Assembly: GCA_035771175.1 (NCBI GenBank)
Contig: CM069602.1
Coordinates: 7,875,001 to 7,939,000, forward strand
Source of the DNA: Paratinospora sagittata
Taxonomy: Eukaryota > Streptophyta > Magnoliopsida > Ranunculales > Menispermaceae
Length of the DNA: 64,000 nucleotides
Reading direction: 5' to 3'
The notes below the pieces were generated by a model. That model searched no databases. It saw only the letters and a program-made list of their open reading frames with translations, and was not told the origin of the DNA. Position numbers and translations under genes: made by a program. Positions 35,242 through 47,994 of this stretch are shown piece after piece. Position 1 is the stretch's first letter, and each line of letters starts with the position of its first letter.

Positions 35242-37040
35242 TCTTGAGGTTGTTGACAGGAGGCTTGGCTTCTTCAGTTTATTCTGGATTTGGATAGTTC
35301 TTTATTGCGATTGAGGTATCTTATTTGTGTTTCTATTACTTGTTAGTAAATGTTGCTTATCTGTGAGGTATGATGAAAAGTTCATGTAAAGTTGTCATAG
35401 TTTTCAGATATTAAGAAGTCTTATATGCTTGTCATTAGTGTCTGCTTTTCTCAACTTGGACTCTTTAGAACCATCATGTCAATATATGTAAGTTTTATGA
35501 TATGATTGGCCTGCTCTTGTTCTAAACACATTTGAAATCATTTATGCCATGGTAAAAGTTTCATTAGATTCAAGAGCATCGGCATTATTTCAAGGGCTTT
35601 AGATTTTATCACAATTATTCAAGCTTCCTCTGTTCTGAGATAACTTGACAGAATTTATGGCCTTTGCTACATGTATTAAAGGGCGATGGATTGTTGTTGG
35701 CCCTGCATGTGAGCTATGAGAGCAAAATTCAAGTTTTTTGTGGAATAAAGTGTAATAGTTTGTGTGTGCCTATAAAGAAGCTTCTTAGCTTCCTCTTTTT
35801 TCATTTTTTTTGTCTGAATTTTGCTTTGCACTCTTGCTACATTTTATTCACCAGCGTCAAGCATCAACTTCACCTATGAGAAGGGCTACACCCAGAGAAA
35901 TACTTTTCTAATAATATACGTTGGAAAAAATGATGAATGAGAAATCAACACCCAATAGTGCTCCTAATGGAGTTGTTATTTTCATTTTTTTTTAAAAAAA
36001 AAAAACTTTGTAACAGTCATGTTTTAATTGTGAAACGACCAATTAACAGTTTAATTTGAATTTAAATTCACTTCCCTCTATTAGTAGAAAAAGAGGTGCT
36101 CTCCTTCATTTTTTCTTGCATTGAATTTCAGAGCTTTCCTCTGCTAATGAAAATTTCTTCTTTCTCTCTAGTAATTTCTTTTTTTTGTTTAAGGTTTTTA
36201 GTTTGTGGTGATAGTTTTTTACAAAGTTCACTTCGTTTGAGTAGTGATGAAGTACTAATTAATTGTTTATCTACCATTGTATTCTGTAAGATAAACGTCA
36301 GTCCGTCTCTTGCACCAACGTAAAACACTCTCATTTGTAATTTCTTAATTAATATTGTAAACATATTGTCATTTAAATTTCAGTTGCTTTATTTTAATAT
36401 TTTTTCAGTTACGATGTGTTTGTTTATACATTTTTGCCAAGACATTTTTTGAGCATTTCTTAGCAGCCTTTTTTGTTTTTTTTTCACATTTACTTTTTTT
36501 GTGTGCAAAACATCATTCAACTTATAACATGGACCTATACAAACAATAACGAGTCACGTATGCTTAAATTCTTTGCGCTTATCCGTTAAGTGTTTGTCAA
36601 TCTGCTGCTACATCCAAAGCCTCCTTCAAAAATACTCCCTCAGCTATAAGATTATCTTTTTAGCACCTGAATAATGGAGATTGGTTATTTATTTATTTAC
36701 TTTTCTTAGCCATCAGCATCATATTAGTATTATTGTGGAGTGAGATCAACGGTGTCTCTGCCTCTCAGAAGAGGTACCCTCCGGCAAACATGAATGATAA
36801 GCCCTTATATTAACAGCATTCAACACCTTGGAACAAAAATTTTAGTAAAGTTGTATCCAATGAGAAACATGGAGTAAAGGAAATACAAAAAAATTAAAAA
36901 AAGCTGCCTGTCAGTAAAAATTTATTTTTACAATCTAAGCAAAAGATTACTGTATTGTCCTTTCTAACTACTTTATTGCCTTCAACCAGCTAAAATCTTC
37001 CCTCGGCCCGTTTCTTAACCTCATAAACAGAGGCTTCCTC
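35242..37040. other. Convergent intergenic region between HIR and VDAC
   Basis: It holds the 3'UTRs of HIR (from 35242, plus) and VDAC (from 37040 down, minus; an AATAAA lies on the minus strand near 36971-36976). T-rich runs occur near 35985-36006. I see no additional gene. Confidence 0.6.
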
Positions 37041-40000
37041 TTAGGGCTTGAGAGCCAAAGCAAGACCAACCTTAGCACTCTTCTCAATTGCTCTGGTGTC
37101 CACCTCCCCAGATATGGTAAAGAGTGACTTGGGCCGCCACTCGTGCTGGATGAGTGCGCTGGCCTTGCCAGAGTTGTCAACACGAGCTTTCACCAGAGTC
37201 AGAGGATCTAATGCATGCTGTGTGCCGATGGTAAGAGTGTTCTCGTTGGTTGAGAAGCTATGAGCCAACTCGGCACCGACGGCCGTGCTAGTCAACGGAC
37301 TCACCGTGTGGTAGTAGGAAGCATTCAGGATATCAGCCTTGTCATTCCTGCACCATCAATAAATAGCATTATAGCAATTGGCGTAAGTGGCAGGATGCAA
37401 GGAAAGATTGCACATTTTAAGTTGAGGAAGAGTTTTGTGATAAAGGCATTTGTCCTTGTGTCCCCAGAAAGAACTTTGAAAGCTGAGATTAATAGCCTGG
37501 TTCAGTACATACCTCCATTTTCTTATTTCTACATGCCCTTGACCCAAAATTTGGGTAATTAATATTGCTTTTCACTTTCAGAGGCTCCCTAGTGCCTTGG
37601 TCAATGTCCAGACATGATTTTCTCAATATTAAAGGAACAACATCTTTGATGGATGTACAGTAGAATTGCCATTCTGTTCAGTTATTGTATCATAGGGTGG
37701 ACCTGTGTACTGTTTAATTTTTGTTCAATACTTGTCTCTTCTTTTTGTCTTCAAGGCACTGGGAAGCATCAAACCATTGGACCCCTAAAGCTACCATTTT
37801 CTACTTTCTAATCTTTGGAGTACGATGTCTACTAGTACTGGCATTCAGTTCGATAATTGCATTCTAATTTTGTAAGGTGGGCTCTCCTAAATCCTGATTA
37901 AACGCTCTATTTGATTGATACCTTATCCTTTTTCTGCTCCAGGCATCGCCCCTTCAAAAACCACTAGGCTAGGCCTCTCACCTACTTTTTTTTCTACACT
38001 TTTCTTTTTCTTTCTTTTTGTTATTCTTTTTTTGAAATGCTCTTTCACATACTAAAAAGAAAGAAAAAAAAAAAAAAAAAACAACCTTGATGAAGTGTAC
38101 ACTCACAAGGTCAAGGAAGCAATAAGATCTGCAGTAGAAAAGCTCAATCCAGCATTGCATTTGGTTACATTCCCAGTTGCAGTGTCGAAGGAAACGTCGG
38201 TCCCAAGAGCAATAACATTAGTTCCTAGAACACCTGAGAAGTTAATAACAGGATTTGCGCTAAACCCAATGCTTGTACTAATCCCTGCGTAGTCATGTTG
38301 ATACTGGAGTTCCACCTAACATGACACAACCACAAATATTGAAAAGAAGTAATAATGCACCTAAATTTTTTTTAAAGACATATATAATCTCCCTTGGCTG
38401 AGGAGAGAGACAAAAGCAAACCAACAGGGATTTATACGTGTTAGACCCATGAGCTAAATGTGAGTAACAATCACTAATCCCGTGTCAAGATGAGCTATTT
38501 GAAGAATTAATGCCACTTCTTACCAAAGCTAAAAGACTATATTTAGTAAAAGGCCTTTTAAACTTAAAAATACATAAGAAGCAAAAACTAACAAAGCAAC
38601 AGTATTTGTGATGTGAACACCAAAGTATGGCAGCGGTCTTAAAAACCCAAGGCAGTAAACAAGTAAATGTTGAAGACGGTACATATCTCAATCTAAGAGA
38701 CTAGTTAAACCAAATATCAGTGTTGAATACAAAATGCAAGCACAGGAAAGATAAAGTTAAATAACACCAAATGCTATTAGAGGGCCCAACTCAAGGTTGA
38801 AATATTAATCAAGAATTCAAGATCAAAACAGAAGAAAGAAATCCCTTACCTTGCCAGACTTTTGATCAGGAATAACAAAATTAAAAATTGTCTTGAGTCC
38901 AGGTGTAGGTTCATCAATCGTAATAGTTGTAAGAAGCTGGCAAAGTAAATTCTCAGTCAGCATAATGAAAACCAAAATTCATGGTCAGCATCATAAAAAT
39001 CGCAATTCATGGAATGACTTTACTGAAGATCCAAAGCGACTTGTCATGCACCATTATTTAGAGTTTACTGAAGCTCGTAAAAACTACAATTTCATTGTCA
39101 AAATATATTGAAGCTCTACAGAGTCATGTCTAAAATGTTCAGAACTTTGAAGCAAACTAATATCAAGTAGATAAACTTATAGTTGTGCAGAAATCAGTTC
39201 TTGAGCTTCTCATGTCGAACAAAGCCAAATGAATGACCCAAGGAAAGAATTGCTTACAACTCTTTGCAAGAAGTGTGTAGCATAGAACACAGGAGCACAC
39301 TCATGTATTTTCCAAGCTTCTACCTATAAGGTGGGTATTGGCATAACTGTTAACACTAAATTTGTAGATGCAAGCCCTTTTTTTAATGGTCCTACAGAAG
39401 CATGTCATATGAAAGCCTGGAAGAGCTCGGAGAAGTGAGTCGGACCAATTTCTCCATGGCAAACAGGTAGTAAAAGCGGCTTGTCATCCAAAGAAAAGCA
39501 ACTTAATTGATTATTTTTTAAAAAAGAAAAAAAGCAAAAAGCAAAAACATTTGAAATTATTGTGTCAAATATTGCCATGTCAATAATCAAATTCAAGCTT
39601 CCCACAGCCCTCTCTCATCAATGTACCACTTCCACACAGGAAGAACTTTGTTAAATGATCCTGTGAATTCTGGCCTCCATAGAGGACCTCTGCAACATCT
39701 GCCCAAAATATAAATTGTATAGAACTATGATGGATATAGTCTATGATTTCAAAAACTCTTACAAAGGCTTGATCCCAAATTACCTTTCTATGACTGCAAA
39801 ATTGCTTGAATCCAATATCAACAAATCCTCAATCAGCTTAATTTTGTTCAAGATGTCCCATAAGACTAAGCGTGAAAAGTTCATGAGGTCAGTGGGCCAA
39901 AACAAAGGTGACCAGAATATAGGATGGTAATTGCCACACTTATGGAATTCAAAATATATTTTTTTAAGATTTAAGCACATAATTATCTAATATCACTATA

Positions 40001-42284
40001 ATTGATAATGTGTTACAAAAGGATATTGTTGCCTAGCATATATGGAAACTGGACTGACACCATGGATGACAAATGGAACCTACCCTAATCACAAAATACA
40101 TCTTTCATGATGATTAGGTCCAACAACTAAGATCAAACACATTATTCCAACCACGAAATACTTTTATTGTTTATTTTATTCTCCCACTTACGTAAATTTC
40201 ATCTATTAGTCATTATCTTCTTTTATGCTTTCTCTTCTTTCCTTCAGAGAATCTACATAGTAATATTCTAAAATCTAAAGTGTCGGATACATATCTTATA
40301 CCCATGTCGTATCATGAAGTGTCGGACACGGGTACGTTGGGCTAAAGTAAAGGGTCCATGATGTATATTGGATTTTTTACATACTCTTTATGTTTTTTTA
40401 TTTAAGTTTATTTTTTTAGAGAAATTTTTATTTTGGTATATTTATTTTTAGTGGTAGTTCTAGATAGTTTTTTAAAATTCGTTTTTATTTTTTAAGTGTA
40501 TTAAAAAGCGTTGAGAAGTGTCTAAATAGAGTTCTAATAGGATTATGAAGTTGCTTTTATGCTATAGATAACTTAGGAAACTTATTTTTAGGTGTTTTAG
40601 GTAGTTTAAAAGGTGTTTTAGGTAGTTTAAAAGATGTTTTGGCGGAGTTATCTATATAAGGAGCTCCAATTACGAAATTTAGGAGATGAAGATAATTTTT
40701 TTTTCTCTTTGAATATTTTATTCAATAGAATATATATTTTGGTTTTTTTTTTTTGAGTATTTTCGTTTTTGGTTCTGCGACGAATCTACATCAGTCTAGG
40801 TAACATAGATCACTAGTCTGACATCCTGCTCCTAGAATTGGTAAGGCAATCATACAAAGGGGAAGAGGATATTGCGGAAAGGAGGAGTCTATCATGGTGC
40901 TCCACAAATATGAAATGCACCATTTTTATCAAATAATGGAGAGAGCTGCTGCTGTAAGCATGGAAGAAGACAATCTCAGAAAAGGAATCAAAATTTCTTA
41001 TGTTGACAGTATATTAAATGATGAGTTTCATACTTTCAATAGTTGATACCAAAAGGGATTAAACCATGGCATGTCTGACATACATGCACAAAAAAGAAAA
41101 AACAAGGTTATTAAGGTCCAAAAAAAAAAAATCAAATCTACTGTGAAATCCCTGCAACGGTATTTTGAGAAGAACTTACCCTAGAGTTTGTATCCACTTT
41201 AAGATCTGTTGTGACATTCTTGTGTTTAAATTGGGTGTTTACATCCGACAAAAGCAGCTCTCCTTTCTTTGTTCCTGATGAAGTAATAGCCTGTGACATG
41301 GGATTAAGTTAAATTCCCCAAGAAACTATATAGCCATGAAAATGGGGATCATAACAGCAAGTGCTTGAACAAAATGAACTACTATTAGAAAACTGAGATA
41401 AGATCATAAATAAATCCATATGACGAGAGCAGCGGGGTTACTAAGCATTAGTGCCATGCTACAGATGCATTGATGCAATAAAGATCTAAAAACATAAAAA
41501 AACGAAATAAAACCTTCAAAATGTGAACATGAAACTGAAAATCATTTATGTGGATGAAACTAATAAAATGTGAAACCCACTGATGCAAGAAGGTACATTG
41601 ACATACTTTCTAACACACCAGAAATACTAAATGAAAAAGTTCTACCAAATCATAAAAGCAGAAAGCGTCTACATGAAAAGTTCAATGATAACCACCATAA
41701 AAGTAGTTCAATCCACATGTTAAACCAACAAAAACACCAATACCCTTAAACGGAAATCGATTTTAAAAACTACAATCAAAGCTCCTGTGATTTCAAGGCA
41801 ACAAATAAAATTACACTATAATAGCATACTCGCAAGAACACAAAACCACACGAGCAAAATACTGAAGCTCTTCCTACTGATATTATCAAAACCAGAGCAC
41901 AAATAAACTCGAAACCAATACATCAATCTTCATAGCCAACTCCTGATATCAGTTTGATACACGGATGATATAAACAAGAAAAGATCGTTAAACCAACCAA
42001 ATTTCCATAAACTCAAAACATTAATGTACCTACTTCCACCTATTTGAGAAACTTACAACTCCAGTTGAGGTGTAGGTGGTAATGGTGAATTTGTGATCGC
42101 TCTGGTAATCCTTGTAGAGAAGATCTGCGGATTCGAAACACGAAAAATCATAAGAAGACGATTTAACAACAGATACATCAAAAAGAACAAAAAGAAGAAG
42201 AAGAAGATGATGATGATGATGAAATGATGAATCACCTCTCGCCTTCTTGCCAATATCGGTGTACAAACCAGGTCCTTTTCCCAT
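37041..42284 (-). CDS. VDAC: Mitochondrial outer membrane porin, voltage-dependent anion channel (VDAC), 276 aa
   Basis: A beta-barrel channel that exchanges metabolites such as ATP/ADP across the mitochondrial outer membrane. Exons, in transcription order: 42284-42236, 42124-42057, 41290-41180, 38936-38850, 38315-38107, 37347-37041; the phase closes to 276 codons plus TAA, the standard plant VDAC length and six-exon layout. The N-terminus [20 protein letters not shown] is the conserved amphipathic helix inside the pore. Beta-strand-like blocks follow ([54 protein letters not shown]). The C-terminus reads [20 protein letters not shown] then VGLALALKP. Intron 3 (2.2 kb) carries an LTR-like insertion. 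I cannot assign a VDAC isoform. An L1 LINE starts about 0.3 kb upstream. Confidence 0.95.
40255..40800 (+). mobile_element. Possible LTR/TRIM-like insertion in VDAC intron 3
   Basis: The stretch has agtgtcggacacgggtacg near 40318, a run of about three 21-bp units (aggtgttttaggtagtttaaa, about 40590-40640), a TATA-like ctatataaggag near 40650, and attttattcaatagaatata near 40715. This order resembles a retrotransposon LTR in the orientation opposite to VDAC. Ends and target duplication were not established. Confidence 0.3.
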
Positions 42285-42577
42285 TTTTTTTTTTTAGCTG
42301 ATCGAAAGTTTCAAAGCGAATCGAGGAACCGAAGTAGAAAGGCTGAGAAATGTTTCAATCCGAGCTGGAGGAGCTCAGAAATGTTGAAAAACCCTAATTC
42401 AGATTTCTAGGCGAGTATGAACCGTTCGATTGAATGAAAGTTGAAAGGACTCCTTGGTTTGGCCCTCGATCGACTTCCAGAAAGGGCACGGACATGCTAC
42501 CAGACACGTGTTGCCGTCCGAAGCGTGGTCTAAATTAAAATGTATCCCACCATAAGACATCTTAGCAATGTGATGAG
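42285..42577 (-). promoter_or_regulatory. Short VDAC promoter/5'UTR bounded by a LINE
   Basis: Only about 290 bp separate the VDAC ATG from the 5' end of the L1 element. The stretch includes aaaaccctaa (about 42388-42397), a telo-box, which is frequent near starts of plant housekeeping genes, and cacgtg (about 42506), a G-box core. No clear TATA box was seen. Confidence 0.45.
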
Positions 42578-45500
42578 TTGGTATGAAGCATCTAATTCAA
42601 GATTTTTATACCAGGTTATTTTCAAAAGAACCTTGCGGGGATATGTCTGATTTTCCTAAAGAGGGTTTTCCAATTCTAGATGGTGCTGTCATGGCAAGGA
42701 TTCATCAGCCCTTTGAGATTGAAGAGATTCGTCAGGCTTTATTTGAGATGGCTCCCTTCAAAGCGCCAGGCCCGGATGGTATTCATGCAGGTTTTTATCA
42801 ACGCCTCTGGCCTACAGTGGGGCCTTCTGTCTACAAGCTTGTTCAAGACTTTTGGGTGTCAGGAAAGCTTCCAGATGGGATCAATGATACTCTGTTGGTA
42901 TTAGTACCGAAGGTTCAGCATTTTGAATTATTGTCCCAGCATAGACCTATAAGTCTCTGCAACGTGGGCTATAAAGTGATTACAAAAGCTATGACAAATA
43001 GGCTAAAGATGATCCTCCCTAGTCTTGTTTCTCCCAACCAAAGCAGTTTTGTTCCTGGTCGCCAAATTACAGATAATGTCATTGTGTATCAAGAAGTCCT
43101 TCATTCAATGAGAACTAAGAAGAGTGGTGTATCTCATATGGCAATTAAGATTGATCTTGAAAAGGCCTATGATCGATTATCTTGGGATTTTATTGAAGAC
43201 TCGTTGAAGGAGATTGGTCTTGGTGATGGGTGGATCCGAAATGTGATGCATTGTGTCTCATCCTCTAGGATGTCGATTGTCTGGAATGGGGATCTTTTGG
43301 ATTGTTTCTCTCCTGAGCGCGGAGTTCGGCAAGGGGATGCAATTTCGCCTTATCTTTTTGTTCTGTGTATTGAAAGATTGAGTCATTTGATTAATGGGGC
43401 AGTGGAGCGAAAGGAATGGAAACCCATACAGCTTTCTCGTATTGGTCCTTCTATCTCCCACCTTTTCTTTGCAGATGATATGGTTTTGTTTGCGGAAGCA
43501 TCTACAGAGCAGATAAAGGTTATTATGAAGTGCCTGGATTTATTTTGTGAGTGCTCGGGCCAAAGAGTTAACTACCAGAAATCTCATATATTTGTATCTC
43601 ACAATGTGGAGCTTGCGGTGGCTCAAGACATATCTACTATTTCTGGTATTCCCCTTACGGACAACTTGGGTCGGTATCTGGGTGCTCTCTCCATTCATGG
43701 GAGGGTCCGACCTGCTGACTTTCAGTACATCATTGAGAGAGTGACTACTCGATTGGAGGGGTGGAAGACAAAATTCTTGTCCTTTGCGGGTATATTGGTT
43801 CTAGTTAAATCGGTGCTTAACTCTATTCCCATGTACATCATGCAGACTATGGTGTTACCAATAGGGGTGTGTAATACCATTGATAAATTAGTTCGACGGT
43901 TTCTATGGGGAGGGTCTAATGAGAAGCAGGGCGTCAACCTCATTAAGTGGGAAATCATCATCAAACCTATGGAGGACGGTGGTCTTGGCATTAAGAGTAT
44001 GGCTTATATGAACTTGGCTTTTTTGGCCAAATTGGGATGGAGACTAATTACAGATAAGAATAGCTTTTGGGCCAGAGTTGTTTCCATGAAGTATCTGCAT
44101 CGGGAAGCTACTATTGATAGGTTGCAGCCTAAGAATGAGGCTTCCAATGCGTGGCGGGGCATTGTTAAAGCCTCGCCTATTTTACGTAGCGGAGTGCGGG
44201 CTCTAGTTCGTAATGGTAAGGACACTCTTTTTTGGCTTGATCCATAGGTAGGTGAGGTGGCCTTAATCAATATGAAAATGCGGGATTTGAGTTTGGTGGA
44301 GATGTATAGGCCTGTCTCAAGCTATTGGGTGAAGGGTACAGGGTGGGACTAGAATGCTCTATCAGGTTTACTCCCTTTTGAGGTTGAAAATAAACTTGCT
44401 GCTGTGCTCTTATGGGATGAGGAGGAGGTTGCAGATGGCATATGTTGGGGAGCTTCTAAGAGTGGCATATTAACGGTGACCTCTGCTTATACTATTTCTA
44501 CTGGAACTCTTATGGGAGATCCTACTTCCCATTGGAGGATGATTTGGAAGCTTAAAGTTCCTCAAAGATGCAAGACTTTTTTGTGGATGGTTGCGCATCG
44601 AAAGATCATGTGCAATGCGGAGCGGATGAAAAGGGGTTTCACCATGGCATCTGACTGTATTGAATGTGTGGGATGTATCGAGGATGTTGATCATATTTTT
44701 CGAAATTGCTCTAGAGCCGTGCAATTATGGAAGCGTCTATTGCAGCCAGTTGAGTATCATCTTCAGAGCAATTTGGATTTCCAAAGCTGGCTTGCTCATA
44801 ATCTTGCTGGCGTTAATGATTGTAATGTTGACTATGACTGGGCTTCCTACTTTACAGTTGTCGTGTGGGCTCTTTGGAAATGGAGGAATGATTTAGCTTT
44901 TCGTAATCTTCGTTTTCACTTCGAGTATAGCATGGCTTGGCTTAAAGGGAAAGTGGCTGAAATCATTCATGCTTTTCGAGCCAAAGTGGCGGTCCATGGT
45001 GCTGGACTGATAGAGAGGGTGAAGATGGTAGGCTGGTGTGCTCTCAACTATGGTTGGACTAAGCTTAATACTGATGGATGTCTTAAGAATGCTTCATCGC
45101 GAGCAGGGGGTGGCGGTATTTTTCGTGACTATCGTGGTATGTGGTTGAGGGGGTTTGTGGCTAATATTGGTTCTTGTACTGCAACTGAAGCTGAATTTAT
45201 GGGCTGCTGTTCATGGCTTACGTCTTGCTTGGGAGGGGGCCATCGTTCTATAGTTTTCGAAACAGATTCGGCTATGGTGGCTGGTTGGTTAAAAGGCAAC
45301 AGTATGCCGCAGCTTAGCCTTTCCAACTTGGTAAATGAGTGTAGAAGACTCCTTCAGAGAGATTGGATAGTTCAAGTTGAGCACATTTACAGAGAAAGTA
45401 ATAGAGCAGCAGACTATTTGGCTACTGAGGCTTTGAAGTTCAATCGGGGAGTGTGTATCCTGTCTTCCCCTCCCCGTGGGTTATTCAATATTTTGAGGGA

Positions 45501-45597
45501 AGATGCAACTGGGGTTACTTGGCCTAGGAGAGTTCGAGATGTAGTGTGCTAGTTGTTCTTGCTGGGTGTTCCCCCTCTTTTCCTTTCCAAAAAAAAA
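42578..45597 (+). pseudogene. 5'-truncated L1-type LINE: reverse transcriptase plus RNase H, two in-frame stops
   Basis: One frame runs from 42583 to 45552, interrupted by TAG at 44245 and TAG at 44350. Both sit where related proteins have Trp (WLDP-stop-VGEV and GWD-stop-NALSGLLP), so each looks like TGG to TAG. Order: RT entry sequence (KAPGPDGIHAGFYQ), HRPISLCN, motif A KIDLEKAYDRLSWDF, motif B RQGDAISPYLFVL, catalytic FADDMVLFA, a zinc-ribbon zf-RVT segment (about 44525-44730; CNAERM, CIECVGCIEDVDHIF), then RNase H with LNTDGC, ATEAEF, FETDS and NRAADYLA. The frame opens only at about 42577; ORF1 and the endonuclease are missing, as in abortive L1 insertion. A nine-A tail lies at 45589-45597. 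No target duplication was found by eye. Confidence 0.9.
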
Positions 45598-46159
45598 GAG
45601 AGAATCAAATGGTGGCACTGGCACGACCACATGGTTCCACGTCGGGCCACCGCGCCCTTAAGGTTCAACTAATAACTCGGTTAATGTATAATTTAATGCA
45701 ATTCAAAAGTAACGAGGTGGTATAGTTCATATTGTAAAGAAACCCCATTCCCATTTTCCACTATTATTGGTCAAAAAAATAAAATATAAATTGTTAATTG
45801 ACTCCAGCATCATTATTTGGAATAGACATTTTATTTTTTATATTTTTTTTCATAGATGCATGTTAAATCATTACGCCCTTATCCCTAACTCACAAAGAGT
45901 ACTTACTTGGACTTGGAAGGGAAGAAGAAAAAAGGGAGTTGGTGAGGGAGACATTAATCTACCATTGGAAGATGATTGGCATTAGATTATTAAGAAAAGA
46001 AAGGAGAGTACAAATATATTTCTGGATCTCAGCCTTTTGTTCTACCTTTATGGAGGACTAACTTGGACCTATCAAAAAGTTTTTTTTTTTGGTTAACTGA
46101 TGATGTATTAGAAAGTTATTAATCGCTAACTACTCTCCTTTTGTAGGAATATTATCTGG

Positions 46160-46236
46160 GCCTCTTATGTGATGGAAGGATGGTCCACGTGGGATAAGCC
46201 TCTTATGTGATGGAAGGATGGTCCACGTGGGATAAG
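46160..46236 (+). repeat. Tandem duplication, 38-bp unit, two copies
   Basis: The unit starting gcctcttatgtgatggaagg and ending gtccacgtgggataa is repeated perfectly. Each copy contains CACGTG, a G-box core. Confidence 0.9.
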
Positions 46237-46899
46237 ATTTGAACAAATAATTCTCACTTTTTTTTTTTTTTTATTTTATTTTTTATTTTTATAACTGAGC
46301 GTATTCAGGTCCACATTAATGACCAATGTTGATAAAGAGTAGACGAACATCTTAAGCCGTTCAACCAACCGAAGTTAAATAATTCTCAATTTTGGATTAT
46401 TGGCCATTATATCAATCCTATGCATGCTGATGATTAGAGCGTGGGCTCTTATTTTATGTGATTATCTCATTTTATGTGATTATCTCAATTGCTCAAAATG
46501 GGTAATCATTAACTTTCACGTATCTTATTGTGTTAGGTATGACTTGCTTACAAGGAACTTGCTTCATTTTCTTATTACTAAAGGTGGGGTACAAAGATAG
46601 TAACTTGAGGTAGCAGCTCAAAGCGTTTTATCTCGCTGGATTTCATCGAGATGATGCACAAATACATTTGCATTTCGATGATCTAGTGGGGTAGAACACT
46701 TAAGTTTTCACCAATAACTTCTATCTTTGTACATTTAGTATTATTGTATCATTAATTTTTTATCAAGCGCTGTTGCCATACCTTGGCATTTTACTTGACA
46801 AATGCTTTAAAATGAATTTTATATTTTAAGGTGTTTGCTTGTTTTCGTTTTAATAAATAAATAAATAAATAAGAAAGTGTCGAAAAGGCAGGCTTTAAT

Positions 46900-47105
46900 A
46901 CAAGACACATAGTCTAACGGAGTTGGTGGTCATCCCTCCTTTACACTACTAGTAACTGGGCTCAACTCTTATAAGTAACCGAGACAGTATTATTTTATTG
47001 TATTGTAAGGGCTTGTGTATGCCTTCTTATCTTACGACTCTTCACCCTCTTGTCTGTCGGACGCATGCACCTATGGCGTTGGGGTCTCTTAGCATTTTTT
47101 TTATA
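46900..47105 (+). mobile_element. Possible SINE-like sequence
   Basis: ctaacggagttggtggtcat (about 46914) and gggctcaactct (about 46968) loosely resemble polymerase III A and B boxes about 50 bp apart. No tail or target duplication was identified. Weak call. Confidence 0.22.
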
Positions 47106-47994
47106 GTGCATGTACTCTAGAATACATTATGAAGCTGTTGGCAAAATGTAATTTCATTTTTTGGCAAAACATGTATAAAATAATTGTACGTGCTCGGTAT
47201 TTTTTTTCTTATATTTCAGAAATAATACAACATTTATACAAAACTTTACAATGACATGATATTTTTAAGTATTAAGTATCGTGATTCGCGACGATCTAAC
47301 AATTTTTAAAAACAATTTTAACAAAATATATTTAAAAATATATTAGTCAAACATTATTCTTATAACAATTTTGTTAACATCTATGCCAATTTTCTTTTTT
47401 TTGTTGGTTTTTTAATATTTTTTTTCTCAGCAATAATATATTAATTAAAAATATTATATCAATTATTATAAATTACTGTTACATTAATTTTTAATTTTAA
47501 TACATTAAAATTATATATTTTTTAATAAAATTATAAATTTAATGTGAATGCTTAACACATCAAATTTATAACAATTATGGTAAAAATTTTAATTTAGTTA
47601 GTATTTTTTTTTTAAAAAACCTTACAAAATCATTTGCAGATCTGAGCCGTCCGTTACCAAATTAACCCTACCCCACCAGCCGCAGAGAGGCGGTTGATCT
47701 CTAGGAATATTCGACCGCTTGGGCTATTGGGTCGGCGTGCCTTTCTGCTTCGATTTTCGCGCGTCTTTCCTTGCAGCGAACTTAACGCTGTAAAAGCGTG
47801 CCTGAAACGCAAGCCAAATACCCGCGACCCAAATGTATAAAGTTATCGTTAAAAACTAACGGTTCTTTTCGCGATCCAAGAAAGAACCAAAAAACATAAA
47901 AATAAAAAAGATCGGGAAATATCTTCTCTACAAATTCCCTTTCAAGATCCATTTTTCGCTCGCTCTCTCTTTTTCTCTTTCGCATCGGGAAACC

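Larger units (their letters stand above)
45598..47994. other. Intergenic region upstream of AMY3
   Basis: AT-rich sequence with a 38-bp tandem duplication (46160-46236), a possible SINE-like stretch (about 46900-47105), and a GC-richer zone from about 47640 that probably contains the AMY3 promoter and leader. CT-rich sequence (cgctcgctctctctttttct, about 47957-47976) lies directly before the ATG. No additional gene is recognised. Confidence 0.5.

Noticed and set aside
42578..45597. Target-site duplication around the L1 LINE
   Set aside because: I compared flanks at 42550-42580 and 45598-45640 by eye and found no convincing direct repeat.
47900..47930. Evening-element-like aaatatct upstream of AMY3
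   Set aside because: The string is gaaatatct, not the full aaaatatct, and a single partial match in AT-rich DNA is not informative.
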